Assembly (NCBI GenBank): GCA_010909165.1
Contig: VJWM01000193.1
Coordinates: 62,001-126,000, forward strand
Length of the DNA stretch: 64,000 nucleotides
Direction of reading: 5' to 3'
DNA from: Anthoceros angustus
Lineage: Eukaryota > Streptophyta > Anthocerotopsida > Anthocerotales > Anthocerotaceae
In this document: piece by piece, positions 49,289 to 58,864 of the stretch
Numbering within the stretch: the stretch's first letter is position 1
Layout: each line of letters opens with the position of its first letter
Position numbers and translations under genes: made by a program
Notes under the pieces: model-generated
What the model saw: only the letters and a program-made list of their open reading frames with translations
The model's database searches: none
What the model was told of the DNA's origin: nothing

Positions 49289-51692
49289 ATGCAAATGGTG
49301 CTCACTTCTCGGTCTGCGCAGGTTGCCAGCACGCAGAGCCCGGAGCTTGCGTCTCTTGCATCGTGGCTGAAGGAGCGTGGAGAACATGAAGCGACCCTCG
49401 CACTGGAAGCCGGTGTCGCAGCGGAAGGCAGGTTTGGCATTTTGTTCAGATTCTGGGTTGGTCTGGTTTGTGCTTTCTGCAAGCGGTGTGAACTCATCCC
49501 GGTCTTCTCAATCCAAATCAGAGCTCTTTTCACCTCGAGGCCTGTGAAGATGGGCGAGGTTGTGCTCCGCGTGTCACGGGACTTGATCATTACTCCCAAG
49601 AGACTACCACAGAGCATCATAGAACTGTTGCCGAAAGGCATCAGTGAGCATGGAATGCTTGCCCTCTTCATCCTTATTCAGCAGCATGCTGGAGAGGTGA
49701 CTCTCTAGGAACTTTGCTTCTCTCACTGCGGCATCTGGCAGGAACTTTTGCACGTGTATTGACGAAATTGCATTTCTTTTGCAGGCTTCTCCTTGGGCTC
49801 CCTACATCCAGTGCTTGCCTACTAAGAACGAGGTGCAAAGCACGGTAAGCACCTCGTCGTGGTGGGTGGATTTGGACTTCTTTCGAGGTCTTCCTTCCTG
49901 GACTGACATGATGTTTGTGTGCATCAGATTTTCTGGACGGATGATGAGCTACAGCTTGTTCAGCTCAGTCCTGTGTACACAGAAACTGTGTATCGAAAGG
50001 CTCGAATAGCAGAGGAGTTTGCTTCTCTGACATCGGTGAGTGAGGTGGAGGAGTTGTGATCAACGCTCTCTTTTTCTGAATATCATCACCTCAAGTCTTT
50101 TGTGTCTTGGTCACATCAAATGCAGGTTGTTGAGGGATATCCAGATCTGTTTGGAAAAGATCTTGATGCAGAGTCGTACAGCTATGCGTACGCATTAGGT
50201 CGTGACATCCCAGATGCAGGGCAGGAACTGATGATTTTGTTGCTGGCAACCAATGCCCTTCTTAGAGGTGTTAATAAACTTGCTTTGTGTTGTTGCATAC
50301 AGCCCTGTCTCGATCGTGGGGAATGGAGGCACTAGGCAGCCTAGCCATGGTAAGCAGGGTCCCTGACTCGGATTCTGCTGTTCTGCCAAGTGTTGACTTG
50401 CATGGCCTGGTGATAAATGCGGACTGGGCTGGGCTGGGCTGTCGTAACAGATCCCTTTTGCAGACTTCTTCAACCACTCTGCTGACTGCCGGACCCCACT
50501 ACTGTATATGGAAGATCGGAAGTGCGCTGAGGTACTGAGTTTGATCCATCATTCTCTTTCATGGACGCAGAAGAGCAAAACGACTGGAAAGTGTCAAGCA
50601 TGAATGCCATGTCCACGTGCAGGTGATTGCAGAACAAGACTACCCCGCAGGTTCTCAGGTGCACTTCACTTTCTGGTCTAAGACTACAACATTCATCTCG
50701 GTCTTCTTCCAGCCAGCCATATTCTCACCAACGTGTTCTGTCTCCAGATGCACCTCACTTATGGCCGGATGCGAAATGCCGACCTTGCGTTAGGATTCGG
50801 CTTCACTCTCCCTCACAACTCCCATGATGAGGTAGGTTTGTCCTGCCACTTTCCGTGCCAGCCACCTTTCCGAAATCCACACGAAAGCACACTCACCGAC
50901 TGATATCGATGGTGAATGCCAGGTCGAGATTTGGATTCAGCTCTCACCCGATGACCCTCTCTGGGACCCAAAGCTGCAATTACTCCACCAGCACGGAATC
51001 ACGACCCATCTGCTCCAAAACGAAGCCGAAAGTGGCGGAAACTGGTTCAAGCTGAGGTCACACTCTTCCTCACTCTCCATCCCTGCTGCCACCAGTACAT
51101 GTCACCTCACCCCACGCCACCACATCATGCCATGCTGCAGGGAAATTCAATCTCCAGCAGGGATGGGCAAGGGCCTCCCTCTGGGCCTCCGCTCATTCGC
51201 CCGAGTCATGGCCTGCACAACCTTAGAAGGTGCTGCACCCCCTATCGCATCCCTTCTCCCTTTCCTCTAACCCTAACCCTCACCGACCTGCCGCACATGC
51301 CCAGAGCTGTCAGCCATGGCGGACGATGTGAAGCGGCGAAAGCGCAAGCTGGGACAGCTCCCTTTCAAGGACACCCGCGAGGGCCGTGCCATGGAGACCC
51401 TCTTCACTCTAGTGGACAGTCTGCTACAAGCATACACCCGGGCCATGGAGGTGGGTCCTCTTTCCCCCCGCACATGCGTCCCGACAAGGCGGCAACCGAC
51501 CGCCCAGCCTGTTGGCTGTGATGCCACAACCTGAACCCGCACCACTCTCTTGTGCAGCACGCCCAAGCGGCCGTAGCGGAGCACCCCCGGATCGCCCCCG
51601 AGCGAGGCGCCATGGCCCTGGCCATCCTGGCTGGAGAGTTCCGTGTCCTGTGGTCGGTGCGCGCGTGGCTCCGACCTCGAGCAGTAATGTGA
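49289..51692 (+). CDS. SET-domain methyltransferase, Rubisco LSMT-like
   Basis: Members of this class methylate lysines of plastid or cytosolic proteins. Exons read in order: ELASLASWLKERGEHEATLA (exon 1 to about 49434), ALFTSRPVKMGEVVLRVSRD (from about 49516), WAPYIQCLPTKNEVQ, IFWTDDELQLVQLSPVY, VVEGYPDLFGKDLDAESY, LSRSWG (the SET S-R-x-[FW] motif), IAEQDYPAGSQ (about 50630), LTYGRMRNADLALGFGF, then the substrate-binding C-terminal domain (LPLGLRSFARVMACT, ELSAMADDVKRRKRK, LAILAGEFRVLWSVRAWL). Stop at 51692. The start is uncertain: the frame is open from 48995, but the ATG at 49289 precedes the conserved part. The 50340-50520 exon borders are not resolved. Divergent from the UNC93-like gene. 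Confidence 0.8.
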
Positions 51693-51734
51693 CAAAACAA
51701 ATCTTGCATTAGTAACTGTGATTCTTAATCTGCC

Positions 51735-51800
51735 GTCGTACTGGCCGATACGATGTCGTGGCGGAGCGCCGATCCCGGGTTCGACCCGCGCGCTCGGGCG
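51735..51800 (+). other. tRNA-like B-box word, not a complete tRNA
   Basis: GGGTTCGACCCGCG resembles the T-loop of a tRNA or the B box of a SINE. No acceptor stem, D-loop or anticodon arm could be paired around it. It may be the remains of a SINE. Confidence 0.2.
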
Positions 51801-52163
51801 CCGAAAACCCGCACTTCGTAATCGAAGTCAAATAGAGCCTGTTTAAGTGGCAGCGCCTCGCTCGATGCTCGAACCTCGATGCGCCAGGTAGTGTAAGTGG
51901 GAAACGGGGAAAAGGGAATAATATGTGCGTGATTCTTGTCGTCAGTGGGGGGCCGGGGCCCATCCAGCTGCGCTCTCGCCTCAACAGCATTCGGTGCAGA
52001 TGTGACGGGAGCCTGGCGCACTCGGGCCGCTGCGGGGTCGGATCCGTGTCCGGTGTCCCTGTGGCGGGGTGGGTGGCGGGAAGCTGGGCCGGGCTGCATG
52101 GAGCGGGGAGCGTGCAAGAAGAGGAGGAGGAGGTGAGGTTTAGCAGCAGCGCAGCGGGAGGGC

Positions 52164-53767
52164 ATGGCGGAGCGGGAGCGGGAGCGGGAACGGGAGCGGG
52201 AGATGGTGAGCGTCCCGGGCTCGCTGCTCATGCAGGTGCAGGAGGAGGAGGAGGAGGCGGGGCGGGCGGTGCCGTGGTGGAAGCGGACGGCGCAAGAGAA
52301 TGGGTTTGTGAAGCGCGCCAAGGCCCCCCCGGGGGAAGGGGGAGTGGCGGAGGCGGGAGCGGGAGGGAGGGGGAGCGGGAGAGGGAGAGGAGGGTGTTGT
52401 GGCTGCAGCGCGGCACAGATGTTGAAGCACGGGGTGGCGCTGGCAGTGGTGGCGGCGTCGGTGGTGGTGGTGCTGGCGTGCATTGGGCTGGGGCATCCGG
52501 CGGTGAGGGCGTCGGAGCGGGCGTCGGCGGGGCCGCAGGGCGGGGGGCAGCAGTTGAGCAGGCCGCTCAAGAGGCTGAGCAGGCCGGTGGTGATCCTGGT
52601 GTCGGCGGACGGCTTCCGGTGGGGGTACAACCTGAAGGTGGCGACGCCCAATCTGGACAGGCTGCGGGAGAACGGGACGGAGGCGGAGGCGGGGCTGATC
52701 CCCGTCTACCCGACGCTCACGTTCCCCAACCACTACTCCATCGCCACGGGCCTGTACCCGGCGTGGCACGGCATCATCGCCAACAGCTTCCGGGACCCGG
52801 ACCCGGCCTCCTCGGACCGCTTCTACCAGGGCAACCTGGACCCCAAGTGGTGGCTGGGCGAGCCCATCTGGGAGACTTGCGCCAAGGCTGGCCTCCCGGC
52901 GGCCACCTACTTCTGGCCGGGCTCCGAGGTGGTGAAGCCCCCATGGAACTGCCCGCCCGCCTTCTGCCAGCAGTACAACGGGAGCGTGCCCTTCGACCAG
53001 CGGGTGGATGCGGTGCTGGGCTACCTGGACCTCCCGGACCCGGACCGCCCCGCCTTCATCTCCCTCTACTTCGAGGTGCCGGACCACCCGGGCCACGAAG
53101 TCGGCCCCGACCACCCCGACATCGACGACGCCGTGTCCGCCATCGACCGCCTCATGGGCCGCCTCCTGGACGGGCTGGACGCGCGCAACGTCTCGGACGA
53201 CGCCACCGTCATCCTGGTCGGGGACCACGGCATGGTGGGCAACTGCGACTCCCGCCTCATCTTCCTGGACGACCTGGAGCCCTTCGACCACATCCCGGAC
53301 TCGTGGCTGGACTCGGTGAGCCCCGTGCTGGCCATCTCCCGCCCCCGGGGGTCGACGTCCCGGCGCTCTTCGCCAACGTCACCCGCGCCCTCAACGCCCC
53401 CGACGCGGAGGCGGACAACGCGCAGCACCTCAAGCTCTACCTCAAGGAAGACCTCCCGCCCCGCCTCCACTACAGCTCCAGCGACCGCGTCTGGCCCATC
53501 GTCGGCATCGCGGACGAGGGCTACAAGGTGCTGCGCAGCCGCGGCGACGGCCACTGCTGCGGGGGAGCCCACGGCTACGACAACGCCCTCCTCTCCATGC
53601 GCACCGTCTTCATGGCCTCCGGCCCCCGGTTCGCCCGCGGCCGCAAGGTCCCCGCCTTCGAGAACGTGCAGCTCTACAACGTCATGGCCGCCATCCTCAA
53701 CGTCTCCGCCGCGCCCAACAACGGCACCCCCTCCTTTGTGGATTCCATCCTCCTGCCCCTGCCCTAA
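52164..53767 (+). CDS. Ectonucleotide pyrophosphatase/phosphodiesterase (NPP family)
   Basis: NPP enzymes hydrolyse nucleotide pyrophosphates or phosphodiesters with two zinc ions, here probably outside the cell or in the secretory lumen. After a charged N-terminus and an anchor-like helix (HGVALAVVAASVVVVLACIG) all metal ligands can be read: ILVSADGFRWGY (Asp), PTLTFPNHYSIATGLYP (nucleophile Thr), EVPDHPGHEVGPD (Asp, His), VGDHGM (Asp, His) and GGAHGYDN (His). No introns. The frame that starts at 52164 is lost near 53340 in CCCGCCCCCGGGGG and the protein continues in another frame (GVDVPALFANVTRALNAPDA...) to 53767. One indel in a C/G run explains this, either a sequence error or a real break. 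Codon use is extremely GC-rich at third positions. Confidence 0.85.
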
Positions 53768-54480
53768 CACCCTCCTCTTGCCCTTGCTGTGGTGCCCATG
53801 GCTAGGGTTCGGGGCCCATGGTCCTGTCAGGAGCTCTGTCTTCAGCAGCTTGTTTCGTTGCAGCGGATGAGGAGAGGAGGAGATGTGCTTCTGAGGGAGA
53901 GCCGTTTCGGACTGGTGAACGATGCTCTATGATGATGCTTTGATAGTCCGACATGGGTTTTTGGGGCAAGGCGGGTCGACACTTTCAGCTGTGGCCTCTG
54001 TTTGTATCATTTGAGGAAAAGGGACATGGCCAGGAATGCAGAGATTCAGCAGGCAGGCAGGCAAGCAGGCACTTGTAGAGTGCCGGGGAAGAAGAGGAGG
54101 CAGGTGGTGGATGCCCGAAGGGCTTCCCTCTGAGTGCCTCCCGAAACAGAAGCAGGCCCATAGTGTCCTCAGCATCTAAGTTCTGAGTTCACGGTTGCGA
54201 ACAATGACAAGATGCAAATGCTACATTACGATTTTTACTATCGCATTGAAAAACTGGCGTATTTAAGCCAATCTGAGTTGTCTCCGACATGCGGCTTCTG
54301 ATGCAAGAGACTTTGAGGAGCTACTCCTTGTTTCATGTTGTAGGAACTACGTAAAGTCTTTCTATTCAGGTTGTTGGCTGGCTCTTGTTGCTACGGTCTA
54401 CACTTGTTGGTGAGCCTCTCTGATGACATTTTGCTTGCCCTTTTCTTCTAGTTGGGCATCTTTGTGTCTGTTAGATGTGT
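53768..54480. other. Intergenic, no gene
   Basis: 3' flank of the NPP gene. No features recognised apart from short CAGG repeats near 54040-54070. Confidence 0.5.
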
Positions 54481-54489
54481 CAAGTGTCT

Positions 54490-55080
54490 TGCAACTAAAG
54501 TCTGAGGTGAGTATTTGCCTTGGAACTAATGACTGAGGTAAGTGACTTGCTAAGTTCCCAACAGATCTAAGGAAAGCATAAACACTTCGGGAAGTCATAA
54601 ACTAAATCTCCAACACAACACCGAAGAAGTGTCCAATACAACATGGACTAAGTGTCCAACATAAGAACTGTGTGAGGTAAGTGTCTTGCTAAGTTCCCAA
54701 CAAATACTTCGGGAAGTCTTAAACCAAATCTCCAACACCACACCAAATATAAACTAAATCTCCAACACAACACCAAATAAACTGTGAGGTAAGTGTCTTG
54801 CTAAGTTCCCAACAAATACTTCGGGAAGTCATAAACTAAATCTCCAACACAACACCAAATAAACGTCCAACACAACATAGGCTAAGTGTCCAACATAACA
54901 TGAACTGTGTGAGGTAAGTGTCTTGCTAAGTTCCCAACACATCTAAGGAAAGCATAAATACTTCGGGAAGTCATAAACTAAATCTCCAACACAACCCAAA
55001 ATAAGTGTCCAATACAACATGGACTAAGTGTCCAACATAACATGAACTATGCTACCAACACAACAAATCATAAGCTTAGT
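54490..55080 (+). repeat. Minisatellite of 110-140 bp units
   Basis: GTCTTGCTAAGTTCCCAACA recurs near 54545, 54682, 54794 and 54919, with AACTAAATCTCCAACACAACACC and AAGTGTCCAACATAACATG blocks between. Units vary in length by internal deletion. Confidence 0.8.
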
Positions 55081-55239
55081 CAACACATCATATCAAGCTT
55101 ATTAAGGCATATTATGAGCCCCCAATACGTCACAAGTTTATGCATCCAACACAGCACATTATAAGTTTAGGCTAGGAAGGCATAATAAACTAAACGTCCA
55201 ACACAACTCGTGTGGGTTAAACTATTCACAACTCATATG

Positions 55240-55480
55240 GGTTAAACCATAAGTTTAGGCTAGGAAGGCGTAATCTAAACCCCCAATACATCTCAATGAA
55301 CTACCGTAAGCTTAGGCTAGGAAGGCGTAATCTAAACCCCCAATACATCCCAATGAACCACCGTAAGTTTAGGCTACGAAGGTGTAATCTAAACCCTCAA
55401 TACATCCCAATGAACTACCGTAAGCTTAGGTTAGGAAGGCATAATCTAAACCCCCGACACATCCCAGTGAACCAATAAGC
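55240..55480 (+). repeat. 57-bp minisatellite with an open frame
   Basis: The unit ATGAACTACCGTAAGCTTAG plus GCTAGGAAGGCGTAATCTAAACCCCCAATACATCCCA repeats three times from 55296 to 55478 after two partial units. As 57 is a multiple of three, one frame stays open and reads MNYRKLRLGRRNLNPQYIP three times with changes. Whether it is translated is unknown; most likely a minisatellite. Confidence 0.7.
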
Positions 55481-55619
55481 TTGGAAGGTATACACGAGAT
55501 ATGAATATTTTGATATATTATATAGATTAAAATATATATTTCTTAGGTTATGAAACCATAAACTAACTGCGATTATGCTGATAGTTGAGACGATAAACTA
55601 AGCTCGCAAGATGTCTTAT

Positions 55620-55850
55620 AACATTAAAAGTTGTTTGTCTCCATGAGTTGTTTACCTCTAAGAAGTGTTGTCCGCTTCTCCAGGTTGTTTGCCTCTAAAA
55701 GTCCTTGTTAAAAGTTCTTTGTCTCTAAGAGTTGTTTGCCTTTAAGAAGTATTGTCCGCCTCTCAAAGTTGTTTGCCTCTAAGAATCCTTGTTCGTCTCG
55801 AAGAATCCTTGTTCGCCTCCAACAATCCTTGTTCACCTTTAAAAGTTGAG
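55620..55850 (+). repeat. Degenerate repeat of GTTGTTTGCCTCTAAGAA
   Basis: Seven or more imperfect copies of TTGTTTGCCTCTAAGAAGTC and similar words in AT-rich DNA. 55850-56640 beyond it is AT-rich with no gene recognised. Confidence 0.65.
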
Positions 55851-56641
55851 TTGGCCAGGTTAGTGTAGCTAGGGAAGTTAGATGAGTTAGTGGAGTTAGA
55901 AAGCGAAAAGCACTAAGCTTCCAACATATTTTGGTGAAACAATAAGCTTAGATATACGAGATATATATATATATATACATATATTATAATACTTCACGAA
56001 ATGTTAGCAATCATATGGATGCATAACTATCTTCTACTTATTTTCCAATTTTTCATGGATCTTCAAATTTGCAAATAGAGAAAACAGCTTCAAGCTTGGT
56101 ACCAAACCTTTGATTGTACCTTTCAAAGGCATGGAGCCCATGGAAGATCAATCTATAGCCCGGCATAGTTTTAATAAGTGTAAATTTTTTCCTTAGATTG
56201 GAGAAGTATTCTTTGCTTACGAATGTCTTGGAGAAGTATACTTCTTCATATAGAAGAGAATTTAACTTTTTATTTAATCAAGATTGAATTAATGTAAGTA
56301 TTTGAACATCATGTTGTAATCAAGATTGAACCCAAATGAGTATTTAAACAAATGAACTATTTTCTAACTTATATTTGAATTTAATAGACACTTTTAATCC
56401 CGATACATTTCCCTTCTACACATATAGAAGGCCTAACAAATGAGCCAAAGAGCTATGACAAATGAATCATCTCTGACCAATACTCTGCACTCACATTCAC
56501 ACTATGCACAATTTTTTTACTATCAAGAGCAAGGTCCACACATGCCCCATTGCAACATCTTAGACCTTCAGTGCAAGAGTAAAACAAATCACAATTGCCT
56601 TCCAAGAATGACATCGCATCTTTTGTTGTTAGTGGTGCAAA

Positions 56642-56960
56642 CTACAAGGACTTTAGAGTTGAAGCCTCAAGTGATGGCATACGCCGAGCATCTATTGTGT
56701 TCACCTCAAGGGATGGCATACGTCGAGCATCTATTGTGTTCACCTCAAGGGATGGCATACGTCGAGCATCTATTGTGTTCACCTCAAGGGATAGATCGAG
56801 CATCCATTGTGTTCATTTTAAGGGATGTCGTACGTTGAGCATCTATTGTGTTCACCTCTGGCAAACGCCGAGCATCTTCTGTATTCACCTCAAGGGATGG
56901 CATACGCCGAGCATCAAGTGTGTTCACATCAAGGAATATCAACGTAGAAATAAGTAAGAA
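56642..56960 (-). repeat. 39-bp coding minisatellite
   Basis: GATGGCATACGTCGAGCATC plus TATTGTGTTCACCTCAAGG repeats at 56690-56800 in three almost identical units, with four more diverged units to 56940. The 39-bp period keeps all frames in register. Confidence 0.9.
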
Positions 56961-56987
56961 TATGAAAAAACAGTTGAAATGTGCCAT
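56642..56987 (-). CDS. Candidate secreted tandem-repeat peptide precursor
   Basis: The minus frame from ATG 56987 codes a good signal peptide (MAHFNCFFIFLLISTLIF) followed directly by 13-residue repeats with the consensus L-E-V-N-T-x-D-A-R-R-M-P-S. Four repeats (DVNTLDARRMPS, EVNTEDARRLP, EVNTIDAQRTTS, KMNTMDARSIP) precede a stop at 56784. Three more nearly identical 39-bp units and the end LEASTLKSL follow in another frame down to 56642, because the fourth repeat has lost five bases. A TATA-like word lies about 95 bp upstream (57081-57089). I do not recognise the family. A secreted precursor cut into repeated peptides is an inference. It could instead be a minisatellite in a small secreted-protein gene. 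Confidence 0.5.
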
Positions 56988-57080
56988 ATTTTCAATAGAT
57001 TAGGGGTAGTATATGATAGAAAGAGATGTAAAAACAGTCATAAATGAAAAGAGATGAAAAATAGTGGGAATGTGGGCTGC

Positions 57081-57089
57081 ATATATAGA
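57081..57089 (-). promoter_or_regulatory. TATA-like box for the repeat-peptide gene
   Basis: CTCTATATATG on the minus strand, about 95 bp upstream of the ATG at 56987. Position and sequence suit a plant TATA box; there is no transcript evidence. Confidence 0.4.
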
Positions 57090-57259
57090 GTATAAATCAT
57101 GATTCTCGAATTTTAAATACTCAGGAACTTGATTATACTAATCTTTGGACAATTATTAAGGTTATTAATAGCAGTTTAAATATAACTTAAATATGATATA
57201 TATATATAAATTTTAATTATGACCGTGATTGAATAGATTGTTAATTAAGATTATACACA

Positions 57260-57510
57260 AGTGTCATAAAAACAAGTGGTGCTGCAAGAGATTGGGAGCT
57301 CTCTTTGCTAGGTGTCCTCTACTAAGAAAGTCGTTTCTACAATGTACTGGGATTCTCTGGTGGCTACAAAGAGAGTGAGGCTCTCTTGCTTGGTGTCCTA
57401 CAAGAAGTCGTTTGTACAATGTATTGAGATTCTCTTGTAGCCTTGTGATTCTCTTGTGGGGACAAGAGAGTTGAGAGCTCTCCATGTAATAGGATTCTCT
57501 TGTGGCTACA
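57260..57510. repeat. Degenerate repeat of ATTCTCTTGTGGCTAC
   Basis: Four imperfect copies of a roughly 60-90 bp unit with GAGAGCTCTC, GTACAATGTA and GATTCTCTTGT words. A 74-codon minus frame over it has no recognisable features. Confidence 0.65.
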
Positions 57511-57638
57511 TGTACTCCTGGGTAATTCTAAAGGCACACCTTGCCCCAGTTTACAAAGGGCAAGATGCAGGATAACAAAGCGCATCACTCCGCTTTCTTA
57601 AGATGTACTAGCCTACTCTACTTCTATGTTTGTGATAC

Positions 57639-58617
57639 TTACTGGAAGCTGATAAATCTTCTGAGGGAAGCCACGAGGCTGGGTGGCCAGTGCTTGTTCT
57701 GCTGCACCCAGGCTGGGTCAGTGTACCTTGGATCCATCAGAGTGGCTAAGGTGAATTGTTGCTCAGCTGGTATGACAGCGTGCTTGTCCGAGTATAGTGC
57801 AGCAGCAAGAGCAGCATGGACTTCCGGGTATCCTCTTAGGCTGATGGATGTGTCCTCCATCTCCAAGATGGCCTCCCCTCGATCCCCAACTTCGTACAGT
57901 GCAATAGCACGTCCCACTCTTGCATACTCGGCCAAAGCCAGATCCCCAGCTTGACTGGTAATCTATGTGGCACACAAACCAATAGGAACAGAACATGAGC
58001 ATCTGATTCAGGACCACTCGCTGCACCAATTGCACAACATGCAAGTTCAGCTTTCACACATCCGATGCAAGGCTCACCTGGTTGAAGCATCGAAGTGCCT
58101 CGGAAAAGTCACCCTCGGCCTGGGCCTGCTTCCCCCTCTCCAGGAGAACGACTGCCTCTGATACACGGGCTGAGAATTTGTCGCTCTCCTCCTTCTCGGC
58201 TGCCGACACAGGATCATACCACTGTATGCTTCCTTGGCTGGACGCTACCGCCAAATTCTCGAACAAGATGGGCCCCCACATGGCCTCGCATGCTGGAGGC
58301 TGCCACAGCAGGAAGGAGAGCACCACTGCCACAACCCAGTTGCTGGAAGCAGGATGCGAAGGCGAGGTATCAGCTGCTGCTTCCTGCTGTCGGGAAAGGA
58401 GAGTTTTCAAGATTGGAGCTCCTGCAGGCAATTCGAATCTGCCAGCACTTCGTCGAGGAGCAGCCTTCAAGCAGGCCACAATCCTCAATTGCCGCCGTCT
58501 CCCTTTCCTCCGCCCTTGTTGCAACCCACAACGGTGGTGCAGCTCTGAAGCTCGTCTTTGGTACAGAGCTGCAGACAGACACCCCGAGCAGGCAGCTGGC
58601 AGAACGGACGATCCCAT
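57639..58617 (-). CDS. Plastid TPR protein, thylakoid-lumen type
   Basis: Resembles the small plant family annotated as chloroplast lumen common or TPR-like protein; its molecular role is not known to me. Two exons, 58617-58078 and 57962-57639, give 287 residues. The first 120 residues look like a bipartite import signal: Arg/Ser-rich, then a hydrophobic stretch (NWVVAVVLSFLLW) and a possible lumen cleavage site ACEA. The mature part starts GPILFENLAVASSQGSIQWY and contains TPR-like helices (SEAVVLLERGKQAQAEGDFS, LALAEYARVGRAIALYEVGD, VHAALAAALYSDKH). It ends RFISFQ. The gene diverges from release factor 2 with 247 bp between the starts. Confidence 0.82.
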
Positions 58618-58864
58618 TCCCAGTCCCCCCGCCTCAGCTGCGCGTACAGAGTACCGCCCACAGACGAAAACCCGAGGCTTTCATCAGACATCGTTCACAG
58701 CCGGTGTTGTTTGAATGAGGACACGACAGCCGCGAACTTGGGCTGGCAAAGTAGAGGTGGAGAATTTGCGTGCTTTTTCTGGGGCAGTTATTGGACTACT
58801 TCAGCCGTTGAAAGACTCACCGGACCCACGTGCAATAATCTGTCTTTCATCCAAAATTACACCC

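Noticed and set aside
51735-51800. tRNA gene around GGGTTCGACCC
   Set aside because: No cloverleaf could be folded: acceptor, D and anticodon arms are lacking.
51923-53767. A 614-codon plus frame as a separate gene
   Set aside because: Its first two thirds are the wrong frame of the NPP gene (Gly/Ala/Arg-rich); only its last part is real, as the continuation of NPP after the frame break.
54490-55850. CRISPR-like array
   Set aside because: Repeats are long, degenerate and continuous without unique spacers of constant size; the setting is a plant nuclear genome.
56440-56957. Plus-strand repeat frames reading S-R-D-G-I-R-R-A-S-I-V-F-T
   Set aside because: A 39-bp repeat keeps several frames open by itself. 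Only the minus frame begins with a signal peptide and has an upstream TATA-like box.
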